In this document: positions 43,370 through 51,818 of the stretch, one piece after another
Position numbering within the stretch: the first letter of the stretch is position 1
Layout: the number at the start of each line of letters is the position of its first letter
Assembly (NCBI RefSeq): GCF_017590215.1
Contig: NZ_JAFFPK010000037.1
Location: forward strand, 22,868 to 86,867
Source of the DNA: Clostridium sp. CCUG 7971
GTDB lineage: Bacteria > Bacillota > Clostridia > Peptostreptococcales > Peptostreptococcaceae
DNA length: 64,000 bases
Reading direction: 5' to 3'
Position numbers and translations under genes: made by a program
The notes under the pieces: generated by a model
Seen by the model: the letters and a program-made list of their open reading frames with translations, nothing else
Told to the model about the DNA's origin: nothing
Database searches by the model: none

Positions 43370-44632
43370 ATGAAAGTAATATTATTTAAAAATGCTAGAT
43401 TAAAAGGAAATGAAACATTAGTTGATTTACTTGTTGAAAATGGAAAATACAAAGAAATAGGTCCAAATCTTTCACAAAAATATAAAGATGTAGAGACTTA
43501 TGATTTAGAAGGAAATCTAGTTGTTCCACCTTATGTTGACCCACACATTCACTTAGATTATGTATATACAGCTCGTATGGCTGGTGCAAATAATGGAACA
43601 GGAACTCTTTTTGAAGGAATTCAAAGATGGTCTGAGACAAAATCAAATATGACAATAGATGAAATAAAAGACAGAGCTAGAATTGCACTAAAAAAAGAGA
43701 TTTTATATGGAACTCAATATCTTAGAACACATGTAGATGTAACAGATCCAAAGCTTACTTGTTTAAAAGCGATTATGGAATTAAAAGAAGAAGTAAAAGA
43801 TGTTGTTGATATACAAATCATAGCATTTCCTCAAGAGGGAATGTATTCATATAAAGATGGGGATAAATTAGTAGAAGAAGCATTAAAAATGGGTGCTGAT
43901 GTAGTAGGAGCTATACCTCACTTTGAATTCACAAGAGAAATGGGAGAAAAATCTGTAAAGAAAACTGTAGAACTTGCTATGAAATATAACAAGTTAATTG
44001 ATATTCACTGTGACGAAACAGATGATGAACAATCAAGATTCCTTGAACTATTAGCTGCGGAAGCTTATATGAATGGAATAGGAGAGCTTACAACAGCAAG
44101 TCACACTTGTGCTATGGGCTCTTACAATAATGCATATACTTTTAAGCTATTTAAACTTTTAGCATTATCGAAACTTAACTTTATATCATGCCCAACTGAA
44201 AATATTCATTTACAAGGAAGATATGATACATATCCAAAAAGAAGAGGGCTTACAAGAGTTAAAGAATTAAATGATGCAGGTATTAATGTTTGTTTTGCAC
44301 AAGACTCAATTTCAGATCCATGGTATCCACTTGGAAATGGAAACTTAATGAATATTCTTGATGCAGGAATTCATATTTGCCATATGATGTCATTTGAAGA
44401 AATTAAAAATGCTCTAGACTTAATTACAGTAAATGGAGCTAAAACTCTTCATATAGAAGATAAATATGGTATAGCAGAAGGTAAAGATGCCAACTTTATA
44501 GTATTAAATGCAAAAAATGAATTTGATGCAATACTAGAAAGAGTTGGAGTTAATTGTTCTGTTAGAAAAGGTGAATTCTTATTTAAAAGAGAGCCAGAAG
44601 TAATTAATACAAAAATTTCATTATTAAAATAG
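43370..44632 (+). CDS. Cytosine/creatinine deaminase-type amidohydrolase
   Basis: 420-residue metal-dependent amidohydrolase of the CodA group. Metal ligands: HIH in DPHIHLDY, His in DIHCDETDD (with the catalytic Glu) and TASHTCAM, and Asp in CFAQDSISDPW. CodA-type enzymes deaminate cytosine, creatinine or isoguanine. Pairing with a creatininase-family enzyme, EamA transporter and PucR regulator makes creatinine or a related cyclic compound a reasonable guess. ATG 43370 follows AGAAGGGGG; the longer TTG frame from 43319 lacks a site. Confidence 0.86.
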   Translation: MKVILFKNARLKGNETLVDLLVENGKYKEIGPNLSQKYKDVETYDLEGNLVVPPYVDPHIHLDYVYTARMAGANNGTGTLFEGIQRWSETKSNMTIDEIKDRARIALKKEILYGTQYLRTHVDVTDPKLTCLKAIMELKEEVKDVVDIQIIAFPQEGMYSYKDGDKLVEEALKMGADVVGAIPHFEFTREMGEKSVKKTVELAMKYNKLIDIHCDETDDEQSRFLELLAAEAYMNGIGELTTASHTCAMGSYNNAYTFKLFKLLALSKLNFISCPTENIHLQGRYDTYPKRRGLTRVKELNDAGINVCFAQDSISDPWYPLGNGNLMNILDAGIHICHMMSFEEIKNALDLITVNGAKTLHIEDKYGIAEGKDANFIVLNAKNEFDAILERVGVNCSVRKGEFLFKREPEVINTKISLLK

Positions 44633-44642
44633 TTACCATATT

Positions 44643-44680
44643 AAAAAGGATTAAGTCAGTATTGGCTTAGTCCTTTTTAA
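44643..44680 (+). terminator. Terminator after deaminase gene
   Basis: AAAAAGGATTAAGTC pairs with GGCTTAGTCCTTTTT across a short loop, with two weak pairs. Confidence 0.75.
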
Positions 44681-44721
44681 TTATTAATCTTTTATTATCT
44701 TGAAATGCTAATATTATGTAA

Positions 44722-44794
44722 TTGACTAAAGAAAAAATGTACTGTATACTTAACAAGTACCACTGAGTACTGGTTAGTACTCGATAGTACTTGT
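44722..44794 (+). promoter_or_regulatory. TetR promoter with nested 42-bp palindrome
   Basis: TTGACT (44722-44727), 17 bases, TATACT (44745-44750). Immediately after are nested dyads: ACAAGTAC (44753) with GTACTTGT (ending 44794), and inside them GAGTAC (44765) with GTACTC (ending 44782). Four AGTAC cores are evenly placed, suggesting two regulator dimers bound over the start of transcription. Confidence 0.75.
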
Positions 44795-44825
44795 CAGTTT
44801 TGTAAAGTTATTTTGGAGGTTTATA

Positions 44826-45440
44826 ATGGATATAAAGCAAGAATTAATAATGAATGTAGCACAAAAATGTTTTAATAGTTATGGTGTCAAATATACTTCA
44901 ATTGATGATATAGTAAAAGAATGTAAAATATCAAAATCAACATTTTATAAATACTTTTCTACTAAAGAAAACCTAGTAGAGGAGATCTTACGCTATTCAA
45001 GTGATAAATTTCTTAGTAAATCTAGATTAATAGATGAAGATATTCAAAAAACACCTAAAGAAAAATTAAAGTCAAAAATAAATATTGTATTAGAATATTT
45101 AGAATCAAATAGGTATTTTAATTTATACATTTTAGGATCATTTTCAGCGATAAATGGAAAGCCAGTTGAAGAAATAAAAAATATAATTAAATCTAAATTA
45201 GTAAAAGTATACTATGATAGCTTAATTGAGATATATGGAGAAGAGATTAAGCCATTTATATGGGAACTTATATTTGTAATTGATAGTATAACTCATGAAT
45301 TTAACTTAATTTATCGTTTAAACAAAAAAGAATTAGATAAAGATTATATATTTGACTTTACTTTAAAGCAGATAGATTTAAATGTAGAAAATTTAAAAAA
45401 TAATAAATGTACTATAAAAGAAAATATTTTTTTACAGTAG
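44826..45440 (+). CDS. TetR-family regulator of DHA2 efflux module
   Basis: 204 residues. Helix-turn-helix: AQKCFNSYGVKYTSIDDIVKECKISKSTFYKYFSTKENLV. The C-terminal ligand domain has no recognisable specific motif. Start behind TTGGAGG. It probably represses itself and the DHA2 transporter 263 bases downstream. Confidence 0.88.
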   Translation: MDIKQELIMNVAQKCFNSYGVKYTSIDDIVKECKISKSTFYKYFSTKENLVEEILRYSSDKFLSKSRLIDEDIQKTPKEKLKSKINIVLEYLESNRYFNLYILGSFSAINGKPVEEIKNIIKSKLVKVYYDSLIEIYGEEIKPFIWELIFVIDSITHEFNLIYRLNKKELDKDYIFDFTLKQIDLNVENLKNNKCTIKENIFLQ

Positions 45441-45714
45441 GAATAGATAGTGAATTAAAAATAGAGTTAGATTTACATGAAAGATTTTTAAAAGTAATTA
45501 AAGATATTAAAAATAGGATAGAAAATAATGGATTAAATAGAAAATTTAATGAAGCTATTTTAACATTGGAAAAGAGTATGAATTAAAAAATTATAATTCA
45601 TTAATGATGGATGCAATGATAGCATATCTAGAAAAAGAAGAATCGTTAAAGAGAGAAGTAAATGAATTAAAAAGTATAAAGTATCAGTTAGGGGACGACA
45701 GCAATGATAGATAA
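45407..45714 (+). pseudogene. Small coiled-coil ORF, apparently frameshifted
   Basis: ATG 45407, inside the end of the tetR gene, opens MYYKRKYFFTVGIDSELKIE...ILTLEKSMN and stops at about 45586. Another frame continues NYNSLMMDAMIAYLEKEESLKREVNELKSIKYQ up to 45714, overlapping the transporter start. Together they read like one helical, charged protein of about 100 residues with one indel near 45586. No ribosome site is visible. Role unknown. Confidence 0.35.
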
Positions 45715-47128
45715 TAAAAAAACTAGAAATCTTATTATATTAGTATTAATGATGGGGTCTCTAATAACATCACTCACTCAAACTGTATTAACATCAGCAT
45801 TACCAAGTATAATGTGTACTTTTAGTGTAGACGCAGGTACAGCACAATGGCTAACAACGGTTTATCTGCTTGTTTTAGGCATTATGATTCCTTCAACAGC
45901 TTATTTAATAAATAGGTTTTCTATCAAAAACTTATTTATTACATCAATGTCTTTATTCTTAGTAGGGTGTATAATATCTATATTTGCTAAGAACTTTGGG
46001 ATTATGATAGTATCTAGAGTACTTCAAGCTGTTGGTGCTGGTATAATAATGCAATCGGTTCAAGTTGCTATGATTAATCTATACCCAAAAGAAGAGCGTG
46101 GTAAGGCAATGGGTATTTATGGATTTGTAATAGGAGTAGCACCAGCTATAGGGCCATTAGCAGCAGGATATATAATCGATAATTTAGGATGGAGAGTAAT
46201 ATTTTATATATTAGCTTTTATTACATTAGCTAATATAGTATTAGCATTTTTATTCTTAAGAAGTATAATGGAAGTTAAAAAATCTAAGCTTGAAATCGTA
46301 TCATTAATTTTATCTACTTTGGGATTTGGAGGTATTTTAGTTGGAGTATCTAATATAGGTGCTTATTCTATAATCAGCCCATTAACATATATTCCACTAA
46401 TTATAGGTATCGTATCACTTGTGTTATTTGTAAGAAGACAATTAAAAGTACAAGAGCCGTTATTAGAACTTAGAGTATTTAAAAGTCGTAATTTTGTAAT
46501 AAGTACAGTATTAATTATAATAGTATATACAGCTATGACATCTGCTTCTATTATTATATCTATATATATACAATCAGTAAGAGATATGTCTGCTATGGTG
46601 CCAGGAATAATAATGCTACCAGGTTCTATCGCAATGATAATTTTAAGTCCTATTGCAGGTAATATACTAGATAAGTATGGATTTAGAGTGTTAGCTATAT
46701 TAGGTTGTTTGTTATTAGGATTAGGGACATTTGAACTTTCTACATTAACAACAACTAAATCAATATCAATTTTAACAATTATGTATGCAATAAGAATGAT
46801 AGGAATAACACTTTTATTAATGCCAGTTACAACATGGGGATTAAATTCACTAAAGCAAGAAGAAATATCACATGGTAGTGCTATAAATTCCACTGTACGT
46901 CAAGTATCTGGTGCTATAGGTTCATCTATACTTATAACTGTAATGACTACAGTTACAAAACAGAGCCTAAGTACATCAAAAGCCTTAGCAGAAATAGAGG
47001 GTATGAATACATCGTTCAAAATAGCAACAGTTATAATATTAGTAGGGTTAGTAATATCATTAATTTATGTAAAAGATAAAGATAAAAATGATAAAGATAT
47101 AGATTGTAAAGAATCTGTATTAAATTAA
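45704..47128 (+). CDS. DHA2-family (EmrB/QacA-type) MFS drug transporter
   Basis: 474 residues and about 14 membrane segments. DHA2 features are SALPSIMCTFSVDAGTAQWLTTVYLLVLGIMIPSTAYL, SRVLQAVGAGIIMQ, and motif C GVAPAIGPLAAGYIIDNLGWR. It exports toxic compounds using the proton gradient. The start ATG follows GTTAGGGGA, and the gene is in one direction with the TetR regulator. Confidence 0.9.
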   Translation: MIDNKKTRNLIILVLMMGSLITSLTQTVLTSALPSIMCTFSVDAGTAQWLTTVYLLVLGIMIPSTAYLINRFSIKNLFITSMSLFLVGCIISIFAKNFGIMIVSRVLQAVGAGIIMQSVQVAMINLYPKEERGKAMGIYGFVIGVAPAIGPLAAGYIIDNLGWRVIFYILAFITLANIVLAFLFLRSIMEVKKSKLEIVSLILSTLGFGGILVGVSNIGAYSIISPLTYIPLIIGIVSLVLFVRRQLKVQEPLLELRVFKSRNFVISTVLIIIVYTAMTSASIIISIYIQSVRDMSAMVPGIIMLPGSIAMIILSPIAGNILDKYGFRVLAILGCLLLGLGTFELSTLTTTKSISILTIMYAIRMIGITLLLMPVTTWGLNSLKQEEISHGSAINSTVRQVSGAIGSSILITVMTTVTKQSLSTSKALAEIEGMNTSFKIATVIILVGLVISLIYVKDKDKNDKDIDCKESVLN

Positions 47129-47129
47129 A

Positions 47130-47174
47130 AAATCTGTAAGGACAGTTAATTTTAATAACTGTCCTTACAGATTT
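47130..47174. terminator. Bidirectional terminator, 19-bp perfect stem
   Basis: The 19-base arm at 47130-47148 (AAATCTGTAAGGACAGTTA) pairs perfectly with 47156-47174. It ends both the DHA2 gene and the converging ECF operon. Confidence 0.85.
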
Positions 47175-47844
47175 ATTTTTTTAACCAGAAATATACAGTA
47201 CCATTTGGATTAACTGCATAAATAAAATCATCTTTTTCTCCTAATATTACTTTATTACTTTCAATATCATTTTTAATTTCTTCTTTGTTCCACCATTTTT
47301 TCTCAATACTTTGCATCTTTAGTACTGCATCTTTTTTAATTGGATTTAATGTTGAAACGAATTTTTTAGCTTCAGTTTCAGATAATTTAAAAGTACCATT
47401 ACCTATATTTGTATCTAAGTTATGTACTTCATAAATTTCTTTTGCAGTAGTTGGAATATTATCTGGAATCCAACCATGTTCAATTGTAGTTTTTGCATCT
47501 TGGTAGCTGTTAAACTTAGAGCTAGATACATCACTAAAGAAATTACCCAAGAAATAATAAGCATTTCCAAGAAGTAAAATTGATATGACTAATAAAACTG
47601 GTATTTTAAAATTTTTCATATTTATATTTTTCTCCATTTCATCAACTGTCTTAGTAATTTTTATAGTCCTAATAATTAAGTAAAATACAAAACCAATATA
47701 ATTGGGGCATAACATTAAGACTAGGACCCAAATATAGGGCTTTAAATTTAATGATTTTGCATCTTTATATACATCAAATGTTATTAATAACTTTGTTATA
47801 AGATATAAAATGTAAAATACAATGGCTAAAGTTAGTGTATCCAT
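47173..47844 (-). CDS. Membrane protein in ECF operon
   Basis: 223 residues. Three membrane segments in the first 115 (about 4-22, 38-58 and 82-100), then an external domain of about 120 residues (FNSYQDAKTTIEHGWIPDNIPTTAKEIYEV...). The HGWIP-IPxTAxxIxxxH segment recurs in small secreted or membrane proteins of Firmicutes of unknown function. It starts 2 bases downstream of the anti-sigma-like gene, so is co-transcribed. Confidence 0.7.
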   Translation of the reverse strand: MDTLTLAIVFYILYLITKLLITFDVYKDAKSLNLKPYIWVLVLMLCPNYIGFVFYLIIRTIKITKTVDEMEKNINMKNFKIPVLLVISILLLGNAYYFLGNFFSDVSSSKFNSYQDAKTTIEHGWIPDNIPTTAKEIYEVHNLDTNIGNGTFKLSETEAKKFVSTLNPIKKDAVLKMQSIEKKWWNKEEIKNDIESNKVILGEKDDFIYAVNPNGTVYFWLKK

Positions 47845-47846
47845 GT

Positions 47847-48167
47847 TTATTCTCCTTTTATTTTAAGAAAAGTTATTATTTCACGTCTGTAAACGAAATT
47901 CAAAATTAAAGTAGCTAAAATACCGAAAATTAAGCTATTTTTCATAATAACATTTCCACTTTGAATAGATAAATTAATTGCTTTAATTGAGAATAATAAA
48001 CATACAACGCTTAAGCAAAGTACATAAATTTTATTTATCAATAAATCATGCTTTTTTTGTTTTTTAATTAAATTTTTAGTTGTTTCTATTAAAGCCTTTT
48101 CTGGTTTTAAATCATCTTCATCTATTAAACTATTTTTAATGAATATATCAAATTCATTATCTTTCAT
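47847..48167 (-). CDS. Probable membrane anti-sigma factor
   Basis: 106 residues: an N-terminal hydrophilic helical part of about 45 residues (FDIFIKNSLIDEDDLKPEKALIETTKNLIKKQKK) and two membrane segments (about 47-66 and 75-92). Position directly after an ECF sigma gene and topology suggest it holds the sigma factor at the membrane. No HxxxCxxC zinc motif. Start behind AAGGAGGTA. Confidence 0.65.
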   Translation of the reverse strand: MKDNEFDIFIKNSLIDEDDLKPEKALIETTKNLIKKQKKHDLLINKIYVLCLSVVCLLFSIKAINLSIQSGNVIMKNSLIFGILATLILNFVYRREIITFLKIKGE

Positions 48168-48181
48168 TATGTACCTCCTTG

Positions 48182-48709
48182 TTAAATACTTTTAAGTTTT
48201 TCTTTAAGTAGTTTCTTTCCATTATTAAGTCGATATTTTACAGTTCCAATTGGAATTTTTAAAACATTAGCAATATCGCTATAACTATAATCTAAATAAT
48301 AATATAGTATTATTGGAAGTTTATATTTTTCGTCTAAATCCTTTATAAGATTTTGAATTACTTCCTTTTCAATGCTATTAAATACAATAGATTCCGTTTC
48401 ATCTATATCTAAGCTTTGGCTTTCCATAACTTCATGTTTAATTTTAGAGTCGAAAAAATCTGTTATAACATTTAGCCATCTTTTCTTTTTTGAATATTCG
48501 TCTCTGTAAGTATTAATGCAAATGGTGTATAACCAGTTCTTTACAGATTTTTGTTCTTCTAATTTATGAAAATTATTATATATCTTTAACCAAGTATCTT
48601 GGAAAAGATCATCAGCATCAATTTTATTATCGCTTAATTTAAGGCAAAGTTTATAAATGTCATCTTTATAAACATAAATCATGCTTTCTATATTAAAAAC
48701 TTTCCTCAT
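48182..48709 (-). CDS. ECF-type RNA polymerase sigma factor
   Basis: 175 residues. Region 2 is seen in IYKLCLKLSDNKIDADDLFQDTWLKIYNNF and region 4 in LPIILYYYLDYSYSDIANVLKIPIGTVKYRLNNGKKLLKEKL. It directs polymerase to a small stress regulon, probably including its own operon through the promoter at 48727-48751. Start behind AAAGGAGATGAGG. Confidence 0.9.
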   Translation of the reverse strand: MRKVFNIESMIYVYKDDIYKLCLKLSDNKIDADDLFQDTWLKIYNNFHKLEEQKSVKNWLYTICINTYRDEYSKKKRWLNVITDFFDSKIKHEVMESQSLDIDETESIVFNSIEKEVIQNLIKDLDEKYKLPIILYYYLDYSYSDIANVLKIPIGTVKYRLNNGKKLLKEKLKSI

Positions 48710-48726
48710 CTCCTTTCATCATATAT

Positions 48727-48751
48727 ATACGAATGAAGTTTTATTTTGTTT
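48727..48751 (-). promoter_or_regulatory. Candidate ECF autoregulated promoter
   Basis: On the minus strand AAAC (48751-48748) and CGTAT (48731-48727) are separated by 16 bases, the classic ECF arrangement, 18 bases before the sigma gene. Confidence 0.6.
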
Positions 48752-48929
48752 GAAAAAATATAAAAATTTTTTTATTTAAAGTTAATTTATTATTTTAGAT
48801 TAGTATTTTTATATAAATATAAGTAATTAAACTACAAAATTAGGAAAATAGTAGAAAAACTATAGACATAGTATTTCATATAGAAGTCTACAATATCAAC
48901 TTATATAAAATAAATACAAAAATTTTATT

Positions 48930-48987
48930 TTAGTCCTAAAAAACTAAATATCAGTCCATTTTTATAACTAGATATTGATTTTATGAT
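48930..48987 (+). promoter_or_regulatory. 21/29 direct-repeat promoter, site 1
   Basis: AGTCC at 48932 and AGTCC at 48953, 21 bases apart; TATGAT (48982-48987) starts 29 bases after the second. Drives the first paralogue. The rest of this 318-base gap holds the ECF promoter and AT-rich filler. Confidence 0.75.
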
Positions 48988-49027
48988 AGCATTAAGAATA
49001 ATCGACATTTAATAAGAGGTGAGTTAC

Positions 49028-49633
49028 GTGAGTACATTTTTAAGATTATTATTTATGGGGATAGTTATTTTATCTATAATAATAAAAAATATTTATCTTT
49101 TTATTGTATTACTTTTTGGGTTTACTATATATTCGTTATATGAGTCTATAAAAAATATAGTTTCTAGAAGAAATTCTAAGAGAAAGGTTTCTAGCAAAAT
49201 TGATTTATATTGCAAAGAATTTGGAGCATTAGATAGTATTTGGATGTTCTTTTATATTATTATTATTGCAGGCGATGATATAAATTTTAAATATATAGTA
49301 AAAAATTTTTCTAGAGTTTCTTTTTCAGACCAACTATCATTTGTATTTAGCATATTTGGTTTTATATGGATATTATTTTTTTTAACTGTATTTATATATT
49401 CGAAGAGTGACTCAAAGAAAGGGATAGTATATAAAGAAGGGCTAATTTTAGAAAATGGTAAGTTATATAGTTTTGATAGTATAAAAAGCTATGAATTTAA
49501 AGTATCTGGTAGGGGGATAAAATATAGCGATTTAGTTTTAACTTTTGATGGTAAAACTGTTAAAAAGTTGTATGTTTACAAGGATGATACTGATAAGTTT
49601 AAAGAGTTATTAGATAAAAATAAAGCTATATAG
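49028..49633 (+). CDS. Tandem membrane-protein paralogue 1 (DUF5673-like)
   Basis: 201 residues. Four probable membrane segments (about 4-20, 24-42, 70-85 and 108-128), then a soluble C-terminus of about 65 residues with the family signature: KEGLILENGKLYSFDSIKSYEFK...DLVLTFDGKTVKKLYVYKDD..FKELL. This end resembles DUF5673 (unknown function; a PH-like fold would fit). Start taken as the GTG at 49028 by comparison with the other four, all of which start with TTG 7-9 bases after the ribosome site; an earlier GTG at 49019 overlaps that site. First of five tandem copies with similar promoters. Confidence 0.75.
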   Translation: MSTFLRLLFMGIVILSIIIKNIYLFIVLLFGFTIYSLYESIKNIVSRRNSKRKVSSKIDLYCKEFGALDSIWMFFYIIIIAGDDINFKYIVKNFSRVSFSDQLSFVFSIFGFIWILFFLTVFIYSKSDSKKGIVYKEGLILENGKLYSFDSIKSYEFKVSGRGIKYSDLVLTFDGKTVKKLYVYKDDTDKFKELLDKNKAI

Positions 49634-49642
49634 TTTTATTTT

Positions 49643-49698
49643 AATCCATAAAAAACATATATTAGTCCATTTTTATAAATAAATATTAATTTAATGAT
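49643..49698 (+). promoter_or_regulatory. 21/29 direct-repeat promoter, site 2
   Basis: AATCC at 49643 and AGTCC at 49664 (21 apart); AATGAT at 49693-49698 (29 after). Confidence 0.75.
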
Positions 49699-49738
49699 AG
49701 TATTAAGATTAATATTTATTTAAGAAAGGATGATTTGT

Positions 49739-50341
49739 TTGAAAAACTCTTTTATGCCATTATTAATGGCGTTATCAATAGGATTATTATATGCGATTAA
49801 AAATATATATATTTTTATTATGCTATTTACTGGGGTTTCTGTATATATGGTATATAATACTATAAAAAGTATAATTAATATAAAAAATTATAAGGTTAAT
49901 ACTTTTAGTAAAATTGATTTATACTGTAGAGAACCCGGAGTAATAATAATTTTTCTTATTATATTGATGTTTACAATAATTATATCAAGTTGGGATATAG
50001 ACTTTAGCTATATCTTAAAGAACTTTTCTAAAATACCTTTTAAAGAACAACATATTTTTATATACACTATAAGTTGCTCTATATGGGTGATATGCCCTTT
50101 AATTATGTACATATGTGATAAGATTAAATCAAATAATTGGATATTGTATAAAGAAGGATTTCTTTTAGGTGATGGTATATTATATAGCTTTGATAGTGTT
50201 AAAAGTTATGAATTTAAAACATCTTGGAAAGGAATTAAATATAATAATTTGGTTTTAACCTTTGATAATAAAGCTATTAAAACTTTATATATTTACAAGG
50301 ATGATATTGATAAGTTTAAAGATTTATTAGAAAGGCTATAA
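49739..50341 (+). CDS. Tandem membrane-protein paralogue 2 (DUF5673-like)
   Basis: 200 residues, same layout as paralogue 1: four membrane segments, then KEGFLLGDGILYSFDSVKSYEFK and YIYKDDIDKFKDLLERL. The TTG at 49739 follows AAAGGATG; the in-frame ATG at 49730 overlaps the ribosome site. It is the only copy followed by a different gene in the same transcript (ATG 2 bases past its stop). Confidence 0.75.
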   Translation: MKNSFMPLLMALSIGLLYAIKNIYIFIMLFTGVSVYMVYNTIKSIINIKNYKVNTFSKIDLYCREPGVIIIFLIILMFTIIISSWDIDFSYILKNFSKIPFKEQHIFIYTISCSIWVICPLIMYICDKIKSNNWILYKEGFLLGDGILYSFDSVKSYEFKTSWKGIKYNNLVLTFDNKAIKTLYIYKDDIDKFKDLLERL

Positions 50342-50342
50342 A

Positions 50343-50981
50343 ATGAATAAATATAAAAATTTGACGAAAAAACTAAAGGAAGTTTTTATTGGATTTTATT
50401 TTGATGAAGAATATGAAGAATTTCCCTATATAGAAGTAGATGAAACTGATAAGGAAGTCTTAAAAAATAGATACTTTGGGATAGATAGCTTTCCAATGCA
50501 AATGAATGCAGAATCTGCATATGGGCTATTAGATACTTTTTGGGATTTAGAAAAAGATAAAACAAGGTATTTAAAGCAAGAAGAAAAATTTCTAAGAGCA
50601 TTATTGCTTATAATGAGTTACAGTAATGACATGATAGTATCAGATGGATATTTTCACTCTGAGAATAAAAAACATTTAAAAAAAGTTCTAAGTAGAAAAG
50701 AATTGAAATACCTTAAGGTAATAAAAGATCATATATTTGATTTTAAAGAAATTGATTTTGATTATGATGCTATAAATTTATTAATGAAATTAGCATTAAG
50801 AGAAAGAAACCACTTAACTATATATATGCTAGATTTAGAAATAGCATTAGATATAAATGGATTATATAGTGGTGTATATCTAGGATTAAATGGAAATATA
50901 GATATTGTTAAATACATATGTAATGTAGAAGGATTATATATTAGAGATAGATGGAATGAAGAACCGTATAATGAATATTAA
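50343..50981 (+). CDS. Unknown soluble protein in operon with paralogue 2
   Basis: 212 residues, acidic and largely helical, with no membrane segment: DEEYEEFPYIEVDETDKEVLKNRYFGIDSFPMQ near the start, a helical middle (KFLRALLLIMSYSNDMIVSDGYFHSENKKHLKKVL), and an ending DRWNEEPYNEY. The family is not recognised. The ATG begins 1 base after the paralogue 2 stop (TAAAATG), with only a weak AAAGG site upstream, so it relies on coupling. It interrupts an otherwise regular five-gene array, so it may belong functionally to paralogue 2, for example as a partner or immunity protein (speculative). Confidence 0.55.
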   Translation: MNKYKNLTKKLKEVFIGFYFDEEYEEFPYIEVDETDKEVLKNRYFGIDSFPMQMNAESAYGLLDTFWDLEKDKTRYLKQEEKFLRALLLIMSYSNDMIVSDGYFHSENKKHLKKVLSRKELKYLKVIKDHIFDFKEIDFDYDAINLLMKLALRERNHLTIYMLDLEIALDINGLYSGVYLGLNGNIDIVKYICNVEGLYIRDRWNEEPYNEY

Positions 50982-50997
50982 TATAACTTTTTATTTT

Positions 50998-51053
50998 ACT
51001 CTATAAAACATATACTTTAGTCCATTTTTATAACTAAATATTGATTTCATGAT
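50998..51053 (+). promoter_or_regulatory. 21/29 direct-repeat promoter, site 3
   Basis: ACTCT at 50998 and AGTCC at 51019 (21 apart); CATGAT at 51048-51053 (29 after). Confidence 0.75.
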
Positions 51054-51093
51054 AATATTAGGATGAATAGTTATTTAAGAAGGGATGATTTAT

Positions 51094-51699
51094 TTGATTA
51101 AATTTTTAATCTTATTACTGCTAGGGCTAGCGGCTTTATTTTTTATATTTAAAAATGTTTACTTTTTTATTATATTATTTTTGGGATTTTCAGTATTTTC
51201 AGTATATTTAGTCATAAAAAATATAATTGATAGGAAAACTTCTAAGACTAAGGTTTCTAGTAGAAGTGATTTATATTGCAAAGAACAAGGAGAAATGTTT
51301 ATTTTTTGGATGTTATGGCCTACATTCCTAAGAATATGTGATAATTTGAATTTTAAGTATATCTTAGAAAATTTTTATAAGGTTACTTTTAAAGAACAGT
51401 TTCTTTTTATGTGTACCATAAGTGGTTTTATATGGGCATTATGTATTTTAATTATGTTTATAAATGCTAAAATTGGCTCAAAGAAAGGTATAGTATACAA
51501 AGAAGGATTAATTTTACAAAATGGTAAGTTATATACTTTTGATAATGTTAGAAGTTATGAGTTTAAAACTTCTTTTAAAGGTATGAAATACAGAGATTTA
51601 ATTTTAACCTATAATGGTGAAGTTGTTAAAACTGTATGCATTTATAAGGATGATATTGATAAATTTAAAGAATTATTAGAAAAGAATTGCCAAATATAG
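51094..51699 (+). CDS. Tandem membrane-protein paralogue 3 (DUF5673-like)
   Basis: 201 residues. The C-terminal signature is KEGLILQNGKLYTFDNVRSYEFKTSFKG and YKDDIDKFKELLEKN. TTG start at 51094 behind AAGGGATG. A terminator hairpin overlaps its last codons. Closest in sequence to paralogue 4 (both have FKGMKYRDL and KTVCIY). Confidence 0.75.
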   Translation: MIKFLILLLLGLAALFFIFKNVYFFIILFLGFSVFSVYLVIKNIIDRKTSKTKVSSRSDLYCKEQGEMFIFWMLWPTFLRICDNLNFKYILENFYKVTFKEQFLFMCTISGFIWALCILIMFINAKIGSKKGIVYKEGLILQNGKLYTFDNVRSYEFKTSFKGMKYRDLILTYNGEVVKTVCIYKDDIDKFKELLEKNCQI

Positions 51700-51716
51700 C
51701 AATTCTTTTTTTATTT
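51683..51716 (+). terminator. Terminator of paralogue 3
   Basis: AAGAATTGC pairs with GCAATTCTT, T-run; the left arm lies inside the coding end. Confidence 0.75.
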
Positions 51717-51723
51717 TTATTTC

Positions 51724-51779
51724 AATCCATAAAAAGTATATGTTAGTCCATTTTAATAACCAAATAACGATTTCATGAT
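51724..51779 (+). promoter_or_regulatory. 21/29 direct-repeat promoter, site 4
   Basis: AATCC at 51724 and AGTCC at 51745 (21 apart); CATGAT at 51774-51779 (29 after). Confidence 0.75.
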
Positions 51780-51818
51780 AGTATTAAAGTAGATAGTTAT
51801 TTAAAAGGAGGGATTTAT

